A DNA stretch of 61,079 bases, from NCBI GenBank assembly GCA_022750455.1, contig JAKIVR010000005.1, positions 1 to 61,079 of the forward strand. Reading direction: 5' to 3'. The stretch is from Thermoplasmata archaeon. Lineage in GTDB: Archaea > Thermoplasmatota > Thermoplasmata > Lutacidiplasmatales > UBA184. The notes below the pieces were generated by a model. The model saw only the letters and a list, made by a program, of their open reading frames with translations, was not told the origin of the DNA and made no database searches. Each line of letters begins with the position of its first letter. Within the stretch, counting starts at the first letter, position 1. The translations under genes were made by a program, and so were the position numbers. This document shows, in pieces, positions 27,401-36,233 of this stretch.

Positions 27401-27547
27401 AACCAGCTCGCGTTGTATGTCTACACCGACCAGCAGGCCGGGTTCAGCTACGCAGCGTCCTGGATCAACATCTATGCGACGCCCCCCAACGTCGTGACGG
27501 CGGGCCCCCAGTACGCGTTCGTGCAGGGGAACGGAGTCATCGGCTAA
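24482..27547 (+). CDS. Large family-5 peptide-binding protein with N-terminal PKD domain
   Basis: Extracellular solute-binding protein of the oligopeptide (SBP_bac_5) class, probable partner of the OppBCDF-like importer at 10.6-15.8 kb. Residues 1-45: charged segment, then RAMTPITSIVVVVVVLALVG, a membrane segment resembling archaeal class III (pilin-like) signal peptides. About 100-138: a PKD repeat (YNFGDGTS...VSHIYNTTGTY). From about 320: the binding fold, opening DTVSAEPVANVYQTLIQYNG and ending in an aromatic-rich lobe with ATPPNVVTAGPQYAF near the C-terminus. Many Asn/Thr/Ser and Cys residues fit a secreted protein. The ORF track runs from 23510, which overlaps ACT paralog 2; ATG 24482 is the real start. 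1021 aa versus about 550 in bacteria. Confidence 0.88.
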   Translation: MSEPIDFQRATLRRDPRAMTPITSIVVVVVVLALVGLSAYGIAGGFSPAAVQTCQPATSIACGAASNAHDIVLIAPFHSVQQGGAVPLTVSLPAGESTSSYTYNFGDGTSTTTASPTVSHIYNTTGTYLISVKAMVDGLPHDNYLNLVEMQVTQSFANDVNGTLPTVQASIVHNATNVSGGPSPTAALLAGQSITLQGTYATPPSAASFVDVKPTFKFPSSVTETPVGTSTNSSIEGAFLFPTAGIFNVTFVGGATNNTNNLTVPNQYANYTWTVIVPPADTGIGVAGQVVHKSPHPGEIINYEIAPGGARSEDPAIAYDTVSAEPVANVYQTLIQYNGSQTGPTYASYVPVLATCVPGSPQCQNMYGSDLINNVNNYTFVISSAPQFYDHATGNSWGVYPTDVLFSMARDLGFSTLPSPTINPGWIVAQALLGPGNATWDTIHQSYNNSPLDILDSMTVNGSFCPAIAMSQAHGCITFNADAKGLQWPYFLELISDDLGAGIVPCGWFSAQAQNAGIPYWTAGNSTGNGDHPCQVPGATANGITWGRAANQIPAEGWDQWETIGSGATGRFGGNVQYNMAGSGPYYLSQYSVGLSFTLTASPVYSSNPLCTWAGCMPKPGTFAKTVSVTWDPTAQEGEQALGAGIADFAGVPSTDFAFLLELISQGKVVASTSPTLSVFFDAFDLQFSLSGAQQFSTVPITVKSDFFSYLGVREFFTHAYPYNTIEKELNTYDGIVLGTNYGGAIPQYMANYYPTNISWPSGDPCTSTTDPACAAYWWFQLHNDTNGVPGPYYDPELASCSSANPCTLPLVGQTGNPTGDEENALWVDQLTSLSGGALKVIPTDINFLSSIINSQDSAPTQNPMPIFGIGWAPDYPDPTDYTTPLYLENSTYTYGDADAQSLYTSAYGAKSCPVATDYSYYANNMFAQDCQGVAYKSMVKLLGMAGVTPACTTGTALTCQRNILYTMGEKIANQLALYVYTDQQAGFSYAASWINIYATPPNVVTAGPQYAFVQGNGVIG

Positions 27548-27592
27548 GGGACGCGGTCCCGGCGCTCCGGGCGGCCTCGCCGCCCGGAAACC

Positions 27593-27600
27593 TCTAAATC
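27593..27600 (+). promoter_or_regulatory. TATA-like box of pheST
   Basis: TCTAAATC lies about 26 nt before the pheS ATG 27622, which implies a leaderless message. Confidence 0.5.
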
Positions 27601-27621
27601 GCACTCCCCTGTGCTCCGACG

Positions 27622-29139
27622 ATGGAGCCCGGGGAAGAGTCGCCCGAGGCGCTCCAGGAGCGCTCCGAGACGCTCTCCCCTCTCGAGGTCGACCTGCTCC
27701 TTCGTCTGCGCCGGTCGACGGAGCCGCTGGCGGAGAGCGAGCTGCTCGGCCCGATGACGGCGAACACCGATACGGTCCGCGGCACGCTGCAGCGGCTGAG
27801 GGCGAAGCGATTTGTCGTCGTGGAGGAGATCCATCACCGGGACCCTCGTCTCACGCACCGGGGGGAGGAGGCCCGCCGCGCGGGGCTCCCGGAACGTAGA
27901 CTGATCACCCTGTTGCGAGGCCAAGACTCCGTGGACCCCGCCGGTCTCGCGGCCGCCGGCTGGTCGGACGAGGAGCGCTCGGCCGCGATCGGCATCCTAA
28001 GGCGCGCCGGGTACCTCGCCGACGGCGTCCCGTTCCGTCTCGCGCCGAGCACGCCGGCGGACGTCCGACTTCCCGAAGAGGCGATCCTCGACAAGGTAGA
28101 AACTGGAGCCCCGGTGGAGGAACGCGCGCTCGCCTCCGCGATCAAGCGCGGCCTCGTATCGATCGAGAGCCGGACCGACCGGCGGTGGGGGGCCTCCGAG
28201 GAAGGTCGGAGCCTTCCCCTGGAGACCGGCGGTCGGCCCGCCGTGGGCGCCCTGACGGCCGAGATGCTCCGGGACGGCCGGTGGCGTTCTGTCGCCCTGC
28301 GGCCGTACGACGTCCGGGCCGATCCTCCGTTCGCGCCCGTCCTGCGGCCCCATCCATACCTTGAGTTCCTCGAGGAGTTCGAGGAGATCCTGATCGGCCT
28401 CGGCTTCCAAGAGGCGCTGGGGCCCCTGCTGGAGAGCGAGTTCTGGAACGCCGACGTGCTGTTCATGCCCCAGGAGCACCCGGCGCGTTCGATCCACGAC
28501 GTCTTCCACGTCCGAGACGCGCCGCCCGTGGCGCCCCCCGAGGCGCTGCTCGAGCGCGTCGCCGCCGTCCACGAGGGTCGCGCCCTCCCGGGGGAGAGTG
28601 CCCCGGTCTCCCGCGGGTGGAGGGTCCCGTACGACCGGTCGTTCGCCGCCGCCCCCGTGTTGCGCTCGCAGACGACCGCGATCTCGGCCCGAGTCCTCGC
28701 GACGCACCCCCGGCCGCCGTTCCGCCACTACGCCATCGACCGGAACTTCCGGTACGATCCTGTGGACGCCACCCACCACATCGAGTTCGCCCAGTGCGAA
28801 GGGATCCTCGGAGGCGAGGGGACGTCGCTCCGGGACCTCGTCGCCTTGTTCCGGTCGGTGGCCGAGGCGATCGGGATTCGGGAGCTCAAGATCCGGCCGA
28901 GCTACTTCCCGTTCACCGAGCCGTCGATCGAAGGATACGTGCGGCACCCGAGGCTCGGTTGGATCGAGGTGTTCCCCGGCGGAATGTTCCGCCCGGAGGT
29001 GCTCCGGCCGCTGCAGATCGACGTACCCGTGATCGCGTGGGGCATCGGCATCACCCGCCTCGCCCTCGTCTCCCTCGGCGTACGCGACATCCGCGAGATC
29101 TACACGGACGACGTCGCCCGATTGACGGGGAGGCAGTAA
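27622..29139 (+). CDS. pheS: Phenylalanyl-tRNA synthetase alpha subunit
   Basis: Catalytic subunit of the alpha2-beta2 enzyme that charges tRNA-Phe. The N-terminal part (about 1-200) carries winged-helix-like modules of the archaeal/eukaryotic type. The class II catalytic core follows: motif 1 region LEFLEEFEEILIGLGFQEA, motif 2 HYAIDRNFRYDPVDATHHIEFAQCEG, and motif 3 IAWGIGITRLAL near residue 475. The PSYFPFTEPS block binds phenylalanine. 505 aa, standard for archaea. The stop codon is one base before the pheT start, so the two are translated together. Confidence 0.95.
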   Translation: MEPGEESPEALQERSETLSPLEVDLLLRLRRSTEPLAESELLGPMTANTDTVRGTLQRLRAKRFVVVEEIHHRDPRLTHRGEEARRAGLPERRLITLLRGQDSVDPAGLAAAGWSDEERSAAIGILRRAGYLADGVPFRLAPSTPADVRLPEEAILDKVETGAPVEERALASAIKRGLVSIESRTDRRWGASEEGRSLPLETGGRPAVGALTAEMLRDGRWRSVALRPYDVRADPPFAPVLRPHPYLEFLEEFEEILIGLGFQEALGPLLESEFWNADVLFMPQEHPARSIHDVFHVRDAPPVAPPEALLERVAAVHEGRALPGESAPVSRGWRVPYDRSFAAAPVLRSQTTAISARVLATHPRPPFRHYAIDRNFRYDPVDATHHIEFAQCEGILGGEGTSLRDLVALFRSVAEAIGIRELKIRPSYFPFTEPSIEGYVRHPRLGWIEVFPGGMFRPEVLRPLQIDVPVIAWGIGITRLALVSLGVRDIREIYTDDVARLTGRQ

Positions 29140-29140
29140 C

Positions 29141-30820
29141 GTGCCGAAAGCGAGCTTGTCCGCCCCCGAGCTGTGGCGGGGTTGGGCGGATCCCCCCACT
29201 CTCGAGGGGGCCCGCGAACTGCTCGCGCACGCGAAGCTCGAGCTCCTCAGCGTGACCGGCGATCTCTGGAACGTCGAGGCGACGGCCGACCGGCTCGACA
29301 TGCTCTGTGAGAGCGGCCTTCGGGCGTACCTGGACGGGATCGCCGGACACCACCACGGGCCGATCCCGATGCACGAGGCCGGCGTACCGTTCGGCACCAT
29401 CGAGGTCGACGCCAACGTCACGCCGCTCCGACCGTACATCGCGGCGTTGACCGTCGCCCCGCCGTCCGGCTCCCGCGGCATCGACGAGGGATTGTTGGAC
29501 GAGGTGATCCGGTTCCAGGAGCTGCTTCACGCTACCATCGGGTTCGGACGGCGCACGGCGAGCCTCGGAGTCTATCCGGCCCAGCGGATCCACGCCCCGT
29601 TGCACTACCGACTCGTTTCGGCCTCGTCGATCCACTTCACCCCACTGGACCGCGAGACCCCCGAGTCCGCCGCCGCGTTCTACGGGAGCCATCCGATGGC
29701 GCTGCAGTACGGGGCGTTTGGACGCTCGGGGGATTCGTGCCTCGTACTGCAGGACCACGCCGGCACCGTGCTGAGCCTGCCTCCTGTTCTCAACAGCCGG
29801 GAGGCCGGGCGGGTCGTCGAGGGGGATGGCGTTCTGCTGGTCGAGGGAACCGGGACCCGGGCGGCCCGGGTCGAAGAGGCGCTGGGACTTCTCGCGCTGC
29901 CGTTCGTCGCCCACGGGTACACCGTCACTCCGCTCGCGGTCCGGTACCCGACCGACGTGACGGACGATCCGCGCCCGCTCGCCCCACGGACCCTCCCGTT
30001 GAGCGCGTCGATGGTCTCCGCTGTGCTCGGAGCCGAAGTGACGTCGTCCGAGATCGAAGGGGCGTTCGCCCGATGCCGCCTCCACGCCGAGCGCCGGGGC
30101 GAGGGGCATTGGGTCGTGCACGTTCCGCCGTGGCGTCCCGATCTCCTCGGCCCCATCGATCTCGTGGAAGAGGTGCTGCTCTTGCACGACCTACAGTCCG
30201 ATCGGTCTCTGCTTCCACCCTCGGCGACGCGCGGCGGTCGACACCCCTCCCGACGGCTCGAGCGCCGGGTCGGCGCCGAGCTTCTCGGCTTGGGGTTCGT
30301 CCCGCTCTGTAACCCGGTGCTCGTCGCGGAGGAGACTGTCGCGATGCTCGGCCGCACCGGGGCGATCGCTCTTTCGAACCCCGTCTCCCGGGAGTACGCA
30401 CGGACGCGGGACGCGTTGCTGATCTCGCTGGCGGCCTCTCTCGGACGGAACGTCCGTCATCCGTACCCCCAGAGGCTCGGCGAGGTCGGTCCGGTGATCG
30501 CCCGGCCCCGGGACGGTGGGGCCCCGATGACCCGCCAGCACGCCGCGTTCGCCATCGCGCGGGATGGCACGGGATTTGCCGAGGCCGCCGCGATCGTCGA
30601 CGGGATCCTTCGAACGTTCTCGGTGGTCGGCGTTCGCGAGCCGATCGTCCTCCCGGGAACCGTGCCGGGCCGGGCGGCCCGCTTGCGGGTCGCGGGGGAA
30701 GTGATCGCCGAGCTCGGGGAGCTCGATCCCGCCGTGCTCGAGACGCTGCGCGTTCCGGTCCCCGTGGTGTGGGGCGAGATCGACCTCACCGCCCTGTTTC
30801 CCCTCGTGCGCGCGGAATAG
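29141..30820 (+). CDS. pheT: Phenylalanyl-tRNA synthetase beta subunit
   Basis: Structural and editing subunit of PheRS. Recognisable are the B3/B4 editing domain ([21 protein letters not shown] is just before it; [16 protein letters not shown]...[11 protein letters not shown] belongs to the archaeal beta subunit), the B5 domain ([19 protein letters not shown]...[20 protein letters not shown]) and the inactive synthetase-like domain ([21 protein letters not shown]). 559 aa, usual for archaea, which lack the bacterial tRNA-binding extensions. GTG start at 29141 immediately after pheS. Confidence 0.95.
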   Translation: MPKASLSAPELWRGWADPPTLEGARELLAHAKLELLSVTGDLWNVEATADRLDMLCESGLRAYLDGIAGHHHGPIPMHEAGVPFGTIEVDANVTPLRPYIAALTVAPPSGSRGIDEGLLDEVIRFQELLHATIGFGRRTASLGVYPAQRIHAPLHYRLVSASSIHFTPLDRETPESAAAFYGSHPMALQYGAFGRSGDSCLVLQDHAGTVLSLPPVLNSREAGRVVEGDGVLLVEGTGTRAARVEEALGLLALPFVAHGYTVTPLAVRYPTDVTDDPRPLAPRTLPLSASMVSAVLGAEVTSSEIEGAFARCRLHAERRGEGHWVVHVPPWRPDLLGPIDLVEEVLLLHDLQSDRSLLPPSATRGGRHPSRRLERRVGAELLGLGFVPLCNPVLVAEETVAMLGRTGAIALSNPVSREYARTRDALLISLAASLGRNVRHPYPQRLGEVGPVIARPRDGGAPMTRQHAAFAIARDGTGFAEAAAIVDGILRTFSVVGVREPIVLPGTVPGRAARLRVAGEVIAELGELDPAVLETLRVPVPVVWGEIDLTALFPLVRAE

Positions 30821-30821
30821 C

Positions 30822-30828
30822 CATATAC
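30822..30828 (+). promoter_or_regulatory. TATA box of the methylmalonyl-CoA mutase gene
   Basis: CATATAC, starting at the pheT stop region, is centred 24 nt before ATG 30849, the spacing of a leaderless promoter. Confidence 0.6.
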
Positions 30829-30848
30829 CGCACCCCGCTCGGCGGCCG

Positions 30849-32516
30849 ATGGTGACGCGTCGGGCGACGACCGCCTCGACCTCCCGCCGAAGATCCGGGG
30901 CACCGCATGCGGCCGCCCCGGCCGAATCGGCCGCGGCCGTTCTCGCCGGTCCGGACGGGGAACCGTACTCCACGAGCCGCTCCCGACTCGGATTCCCGGG
31001 AGAGGCGCCGTTCACCCGCGGGATCCAGCCGACGATGTACCGCGGCCGGTTCTGGACATTCCGGCAGTACGCGGGATTCGGCACCGCGGCCGCGACGAAC
31101 CGCCGGTACCGGTATCTCCTGGCCCACGGCCAGACCGGTCTCTCCGTGGCGTTCGACCTGCCGACCCAGATCGGGTTCGATTCGGATCACACGAAGTCGA
31201 AGGGAGAGGTCGGTCGATGCGGCGTGGCGATCGCGGACCTTGGGGACATGGAGACCTTGTTCCGGACGATCCCGCTCGACAAGGTCACCGTCTCCATGAC
31301 GATCAACGCCACCGCGCCGATCCTCACCGCCCTCCTCGTCGCCGTGGCCGAAGGGACGGGCGTCCCCCGGGCGAAGGTCGGGGGCACCGTCCAGAACGAC
31401 ATCCTGAAGGAGTACATCGCCCGGGGCACGTACATCTATCCACCCGCCCCGTCGATGCGGCTGACCGTCGATCTGATCGAGTTCGCCACGCGCGAGATGC
31501 CCCAGTGGAACTACCTCTCCGTCTCGGGGTACCACATGCGGGAGGCCGGCGCGACCGCACCCCAGGAGGTCGCATTCACGATCGCGAACGCCATCGCCTA
31601 TGTCCGGGCCGTGACCGAGCGCGGCCTCGACGTCGACGAGTTCCTGCCTCGACTCTCCTTCTTCTTCTCCTCGGACCGGGATTTCCTCGAAGAGATCGCG
31701 AAGTTCCGGGCCGCCCGGCGGCTCTGGGGCACGGTCGCCGGCGAGGTGCTCGGGGCCCGGTCCGCGCGCTCGCGCTCGTTGCGGTTCCACACCCAGACAG
31801 CGGGCTCGTCGTTGACGGCCCAGCAGCCCGAGCTGAACGTCGTTCGGACGACCCTCGAAGCCCTCGCCGCCGTCCTGGGCGGCACCCAATCCCTTCACAC
31901 GAACGCCCTCGACGAAGCCTTGGGGCTTCCCACGAACGACTCGGCGCGTCTCGCCCTCCGCACCCAGCAGCTGTTGGCGGAGGAGTCGGGGGTCGCCTCG
32001 ACGGTCGATCCGCTCGGCGGCGCCTGGGCGATCGAAGCGATGACCGACCAGATCGAGACCGAGGCCCAACAGTACCTCGACCGGATCGAGGCGATGGGCG
32101 GGGCGTTGGTCGCCGTCGAGAAGGGATTCCAGCAGTCCGAGATCGCCCGGGAGGCGTACCGCGTCGCGCGGGCGCGCGAGGCGAAGGAGGAGATCGTCGT
32201 CGGCGTGAACGCGTTCCCCGAGGGAAACGCCGATTTCTCCCTCATGCCCACCCGGGGACAACCCGGAGGGACCGCCGCGCAGCGGATCACTCCCGAGGAG
32301 GAGGCGGCCCAGGTGCGCCGCGTCGCGCGGTGGCGGGCCCAGCGCGACGCCTCCCGGGTCACTAGCGCCTTGGACGAGCTCTCGCGAGCGACGGAGAAGG
32401 GCGAGAACGTCATGCCGCACGTGCTCACCGCGCTGCGGGCCCGTGCGACCCTGGGGGAGATCGCCGATGTCTGGCGTGCCCAGTTCGGGGAACACCGACC
32501 GTTGCGAGCCTTCTGA
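30849..32516 (+). CDS. mcmA: Methylmalonyl-CoA mutase, large (catalytic) subunit
   Basis: Catalyses the B12-dependent interconversion of succinyl-CoA and methylmalonyl-CoA. The TIM-barrel N-terminal domain is clear: [81 protein letters not shown], and [26 protein letters not shown]. It ends at residue 555 without the cobalamin-binding (DxHxxG) domain, so the B12-binding subunit is encoded elsewhere, as in other archaea. The first 35 residues are low-complexity Ala/Arg/Ser. The epimerase gene follows 18 nt downstream, so both steps of the pathway are co-transcribed. Confidence 0.95.
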   Translation: MVTRRATTASTSRRRSGAPHAAAPAESAAAVLAGPDGEPYSTSRSRLGFPGEAPFTRGIQPTMYRGRFWTFRQYAGFGTAAATNRRYRYLLAHGQTGLSVAFDLPTQIGFDSDHTKSKGEVGRCGVAIADLGDMETLFRTIPLDKVTVSMTINATAPILTALLVAVAEGTGVPRAKVGGTVQNDILKEYIARGTYIYPPAPSMRLTVDLIEFATREMPQWNYLSVSGYHMREAGATAPQEVAFTIANAIAYVRAVTERGLDVDEFLPRLSFFFSSDRDFLEEIAKFRAARRLWGTVAGEVLGARSARSRSLRFHTQTAGSSLTAQQPELNVVRTTLEALAAVLGGTQSLHTNALDEALGLPTNDSARLALRTQQLLAEESGVASTVDPLGGAWAIEAMTDQIETEAQQYLDRIEAMGGALVAVEKGFQQSEIAREAYRVARAREAKEEIVVGVNAFPEGNADFSLMPTRGQPGGTAAQRITPEEEAAQVRRVARWRAQRDASRVTSALDELSRATEKGENVMPHVLTALRARATLGEIADVWRAQFGEHRPLRAF

Positions 32517-32534
32517 GGAGACCGGTAACCAACC

Positions 32535-32930
32535 ATGCAGGCCGATCACATAGGAATCGCCGTCCGCTCGATCGCGACGACCCTCCCCCACTGGGAACGG
32601 ACCCTCGGGGTCGTCGGAAGCCCTCCCGAGGAGGTACCCACGCAGAAGGTCCGCGTCGCCTTCCTCGCCGCCGGGGATACCCACATCGAGTTCCTGGAAC
32701 CGATGACTCCGGACTCCGCCGTGGGGAAGTTCCTCGACGCCCGGGGCGAAGGGATGCACCACCTCGCGTTCGCTGTCCCCAACGTCGACCTGAAGCTCGC
32801 CGAGCTCGCCAAGGAAGGCGCGCGACTGATCGACAAGGTCTCCCGACCGGGGGCCCGGGGTCGACGGGTCGGCTTCGTCCATCCGTCCGCCATGGACGGG
32901 GTGCTCGTGGAGTTCGTCCAGACGCCATGA
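32535..32930 (+). CDS. mce: Methylmalonyl-CoA epimerase
   Basis: Interconverts the (R) and (S) forms of methylmalonyl-CoA, supplying the mutase. Small vicinal-oxygen-chelate (glyoxalase-fold) protein of 131 aa with DHIGIAVRSI at the N-terminus (metal His), HIEFLEPM with the second metal ligand, GEGMHHLAFAV, and a C-terminal GVLVEFVQ with the last metal-binding Glu. The stop codon overlaps the enolase start (ATGA), so translation is probably coupled. Confidence 0.94.
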   Translation: MQADHIGIAVRSIATTLPHWERTLGVVGSPPEEVPTQKVRVAFLAAGDTHIEFLEPMTPDSAVGKFLDARGEGMHHLAFAVPNVDLKLAELAKEGARLIDKVSRPGARGRRVGFVHPSAMDGVLVEFVQTP

Positions 32931-34138
32931 CCGAGGTCCGCGAGGTCTCGCTCCGGCCGATCTACGATAGCCGCGGCGCCCTGACGGTCGAGGCGGCGGT
33001 GACGACCGCCGGCGCAGCCCTCGGATGCGCCGGGGCCCCGAGCGGCGCCAGCACCGGGACCCACGAGGTCCGGGCGTGGCCGGAGGGAGGCGTCCCGGCA
33101 GCTCTGCAGACGTTCCGTGAGAGCGTTCGCCCCCGTCTCCTGGGACGGGAGGTCGAGGACGCCACCGGATGGGACGAGGCGCTCCATGCGATCGATGGCA
33201 CGCCGAACTTCGCTCACCTGGGAGGGAACGTCGCCACGGCGCTGTCGGTCGCCGCGGCCCTCGCCCGGGCGAAGGAGCGGGGCGTCGAGCCGTGGTCTTT
33301 GTGGGCGAGGCCGGGCGTCGACGGACGGCGATTCCCCGCCATCGTGGGCAACTGCATGAACGGCGGCCGGCATGCGATCGGGGGCCCGGAGTTCCAGGAG
33401 TTCCACGCCATCTCCCTCGCGGAACGCCCCGAGGACTCCGTACGGGCGGCGGTCGCCGTCCATCACGCGATCGGGAAGGCGCTCCAGGGGAAGTTCCCGA
33501 CCTTGGCGCTCGGCCGCGGTGATGAAGGCGGCTGGGTCGCACCGATCACCAACCTCGAGGGTCTCGAGATCCTCAGCGCGGCGTGCGCGCAGGTGCGCGA
33601 CTCGCTCCATCTCCCGGTCCAACCGGGCCTCGACCTCGCGGCGAGCGAGTTCTTCCGGGACGGCCGGTACCGGTACCGGGACCGGTCGCTCGACGCGGCC
33701 GGACAGGTCGCCTACCTCACCGAACTCGTAGACCGGTTCGGTCTCGTCTACCTGGAGGACCCGTTCGCCGAGGAGGAGTTCGCCTCGTTCGCCGAGTTCA
33801 CCCAGGCCGTGGGGTCCAAGACCGTCGTAGTCGGGGACGACCTGTACACCACCGACCCGATCCGCCTCGCCCGGGGTCTCACCGAACGGGCGTCCAATGC
33901 GATCCTGATCAAGGTGAATCAGATCGGGACGATCTCCGATGCCCTGGCGACGGTCGACGCGGCCCGGGCCGCCGGGTGGAAGACGGTGACCTCGCACCGG
34001 TCCGGGGACCTGCCCGATGGATGGCTCGCGCAGCTCGCCGTCGCGACGGGGGCGTACGGCTTGAAATGCGGAATTCTCGGCGGCGAGCGGGTGGCAAAGC
34101 TAAATGAACTCCTGCGGCTCGGCGCCCTGCCCACTTGA
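32927..34138 (+). CDS. eno: Enolase
   Basis: Interconverts 2-phosphoglycerate and phosphoenolpyruvate. Expected features are present: YDSRG near residue 13, GAPSGASTGTHE (mobile loop 1), the GRGDEGGW catalytic Glu region, ASEFF, YLEDPFAEEE, VVGDDLYTT (metal ligands), ILIKVNQIGT (catalytic Lys) and TVTSHRSG (substrate His). The sequence then reads DLPDGW where most enolases have ETED, and CMNGG replaces the common NVINGG, so this is a divergent archaeal form. 403 aa. The ATG overlaps mce and it is followed 5 nt later by ribosomal protein S2, a pairing seen in many archaeal ribosomal operons. Confidence 0.93.
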   Translation: MTEVREVSLRPIYDSRGALTVEAAVTTAGAALGCAGAPSGASTGTHEVRAWPEGGVPAALQTFRESVRPRLLGREVEDATGWDEALHAIDGTPNFAHLGGNVATALSVAAALARAKERGVEPWSLWARPGVDGRRFPAIVGNCMNGGRHAIGGPEFQEFHAISLAERPEDSVRAAVAVHHAIGKALQGKFPTLALGRGDEGGWVAPITNLEGLEILSAACAQVRDSLHLPVQPGLDLAASEFFRDGRYRYRDRSLDAAGQVAYLTELVDRFGLVYLEDPFAEEEFASFAEFTQAVGSKTVVVGDDLYTTDPIRLARGLTERASNAILIKVNQIGTISDALATVDAARAAGWKTVTSHRSGDLPDGWLAQLAVATGAYGLKCGILGGERVAKLNELLRLGALPT

Positions 34139-34143
34139 CCGCG

Positions 34144-34800
34144 ATGACGCTCGATGAGATGACGGAACCACCCGCCGTGCGGGACTCCGAGAGCCAGGAC
34201 ATCCAGTCCGGCACGTTGCTCCTCCCCGAGGAGACGTACCTCACCAGTGGCATTCACATCGGCACGCAACAGAAGTCGGCGAGCATGCGCCGCTTCGTGT
34301 ACAAGGTCCGGTACGACGGGCTGTACGTTCTCGACATCAAGCAGACCGACCAGCGCATCCGGAACGCGGCCGCCTTCCTGGCCAAGATCCCCGCCGAGAA
34401 GATCCTCTGCGTCTCCGCCCGTCAGTACGGGCAGAAGCCGGTGCGGATCTTCGCGCAGACGATCGGCGCTGTCTCCTTCTCCGACCGGTTCGTCCCGGGC
34501 TGCCTCACCAACCCGAACCTGACCGAGTTCATCGAACCGAAGGTCCTCGTCGTCACCGACCCCGCCACGGACCAGCAGGCGCTCAGCGAGGCCGTCGCGG
34601 TCGGCATCCCCGTCGTGGGGATCTGCGACGTGAACAACGAGACCCGGAACGTCGATCTGGTGATCCCGGCGAACAACAAGGGCCGGGTCGCGCTCGCGAC
34701 GATCTACTGGCTGCTCGCCCGCGAGACGCTGAAATCGAGGGCCGGGGGAGCGGACGTGCCGTTCACCATGACCGTCGAAGATTTCCAGGCCGCGCTCTAA
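34144..34800 (+). CDS. rpsB: 30S ribosomal protein S2
   Basis: Small-subunit ribosomal protein of the archaeal uS2 type: GIHIGTQQKSASMRRFVYKVR, DGLYVLDIKQTDQRIRNAA, FVPGCLTNPNLTEFIEPKVLVVTDPATDQQALSEA, and GICDVNNETRNVDLVIPANNKGRVALATIYWLLAR. The ORF track begins at a TTG that overlaps the enolase stop; ATG 34144 is a better start and removes three residues (218 aa). It lies immediately after enolase. Confidence 0.95.
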   Translation: MTLDEMTEPPAVRDSESQDIQSGTLLLPEETYLTSGIHIGTQQKSASMRRFVYKVRYDGLYVLDIKQTDQRIRNAAAFLAKIPAEKILCVSARQYGQKPVRIFAQTIGAVSFSDRFVPGCLTNPNLTEFIEPKVLVVTDPATDQQALSEAVAVGIPVVGICDVNNETRNVDLVIPANNKGRVALATIYWLLARETLKSRAGGADVPFTMTVEDFQAAL

Positions 34801-34833
34801 CGCGGGAGCGTCGGTCCCGTCGTGGACCGGGAC

Positions 34834-34842
34834 GTTTAATCC
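34834..34842 (+). promoter_or_regulatory. TATA-like box of the TrmB-like regulator
   Basis: GTTTAATCC is centred about 26 nt before GTG 34864, leaderless spacing, inside the 63-nt gap after rpsB. Confidence 0.5.
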
Positions 34843-34863
34843 TATTGCACCGTCGTACCGATC

Positions 34864-36135
34864 GTGGCACCGAATCGCGTCGGGCTGCTCCGTCTTCTCG
34901 CCGAGCACAACGTCCCGGAAGCGGCCGCCCGGATGTACATCGTCGCGAGTCGCAGCGGTCCGATGACCGCGAGCGAGCTCTCCCGCGCCACCGCGATCCA
35001 CCGCGTCCACGGCTATCGATTCCTGAAGGACCTCGTGCAACGCGGGCTGCTGCGACCGGTCGGCACCCGACCGATGCGCTTCGCCGCCCTCCCGGTCGAA
35101 GAGCTCGTCGATCGGTGGATCGGCGACGCCTCCCGCCGCCTCGACGGGCTGCGCCGGGACCGCGATCAGATCCTGCACGAGTGGAAGGAGTCGGGCGCCA
35201 GCCCCGAAGAGGTCGGCGGTCGCCACTTTGTCGTCATCGAAGGGCGGGGTCCGATCAACCGCTTCATTGAGCGCCGGTGGGGCGCGGCGCGCCGGAGCAT
35301 CGAGATCACGGCCCGGGCCTCCTCGCTCGGACGGATCATCGATGGCGGGATGGACCGGACCTTGCGCGCCGCCACCAAGCGCGGGGTTCGGAGCCGCATG
35401 ATCACCGAGGTGACGCCCTCGAACCTCTCCGAAGCGAAGATCCTCGCCTCCGGGGTGGAGCTCCGGCACTCCCCCCGCCACGTCTCCAGCCGTACGTCCG
35501 TGATCGACAACGCCGGCGTCGCGCTGTTCGTCACGGGGGAGGAGGGGCTCGGCTCTTCGGACGACGAGCAGGTGCTGCTCTGGACGACGGAGCCCCGGTT
35601 CCTGACGTTGACGCGGCAGTACCACCGCCGGCTCTGGACCCGGGGCATCCCCATGCACGAGCGGGTCGCGGAGGTGGAGAGCCCCTCCCGGGCGTTGCTC
35701 CCGGTCGTCCGCGGGCACGCGAGCGAGCCGTTCCGGCGGCTGGCGTCCCTCACCGAGCTCGGCATGACCGCGACGGGGGTCCGGGAGATGCAGCTCGACC
35801 TCACGACGTTCATCGAGGGGGTCGCCGGCCAGGTCGGCCGTCAGGTCGCTCAATCGATCGAGGGCAGCACCCCCGATGAGATCATCGCGGGGTTGGAAGG
35901 GTTCTACGCGCAGCATGCGACGGCGCGGATGGACGAGGCGAGATCGCACCCTCGGACGCTGCGCGTGCGGAACTGCTTCGCGTGCGTGCAGTCGCCCGAG
36001 GTCGGTCGCCTCTTCTGCCCGAAGATGCTCCAGACCGTGCTCGAGACCCGGAGCAACGGCCTGTGGGAGGTCTCCAAGCCTGACCCGACGCGGCATGCCA
36101 AGAAGGGATGCCTCTTCTCGCTCCGCGCCGCGTGA
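34864..36135 (+). CDS. TrmB-family transcriptional regulator with Cys-containing C-terminal domain
   Basis: 423 aa. The N-terminal winged helix (about 15-75) reads EAAARMYIVASRSGPMTASELSRATAIHRVHGYRFLKDLVQRGLL, typical of TrmB-like regulators. It is followed by a helical linker and a phospholipase-D-like effector-binding domain (about 110-270: FIERRWGAARRSIEITARASSLG...). The last 110 residues form a separate domain with NCFACVQSPEVGRLFCPKML and KKGCLFSL; its conserved cysteines suggest a metal, Fe-S or redox sensor, but I cannot name it. GTG start at 34864 with leaderless spacing. It lies directly upstream of a 30-bp dyad and tfb, which it could regulate; that is inference. Confidence 0.8.
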   Translation: MAPNRVGLLRLLAEHNVPEAAARMYIVASRSGPMTASELSRATAIHRVHGYRFLKDLVQRGLLRPVGTRPMRFAALPVEELVDRWIGDASRRLDGLRRDRDQILHEWKESGASPEEVGGRHFVVIEGRGPINRFIERRWGAARRSIEITARASSLGRIIDGGMDRTLRAATKRGVRSRMITEVTPSNLSEAKILASGVELRHSPRHVSSRTSVIDNAGVALFVTGEEGLGSSDDEQVLLWTTEPRFLTLTRQYHRRLWTRGIPMHERVAEVESPSRALLPVVRGHASEPFRRLASLTELGMTATGVREMQLDLTTFIEGVAGQVGRQVAQSIEGSTPDEIIAGLEGFYAQHATARMDEARSHPRTLRVRNCFACVQSPEVGRLFCPKMLQTVLETRSNGLWEVSKPDPTRHAKKGCLFSLRAA

Positions 36136-36149
36136 GCGGCGGGCGGGCT

Positions 36150-36166
36150 CCCGGGATCGACCCGGG
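36150..36166 (+). terminator. GC hairpin after the regulator gene
   Basis: CCCGGG-ATCGA-CCCGGG, a 6-bp stem with a 5-nt loop, 15 nt after the stop codon. No T-run follows, so a role in termination or mRNA stability is only a guess. Confidence 0.3.
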
Positions 36167-36233
36167 GGGGTCGGAGGCGCGAGATCCGAGCCCCCCTTGG
36201 AGCCTCTCCTCGACCGTGCTAGGTGCTATCATT

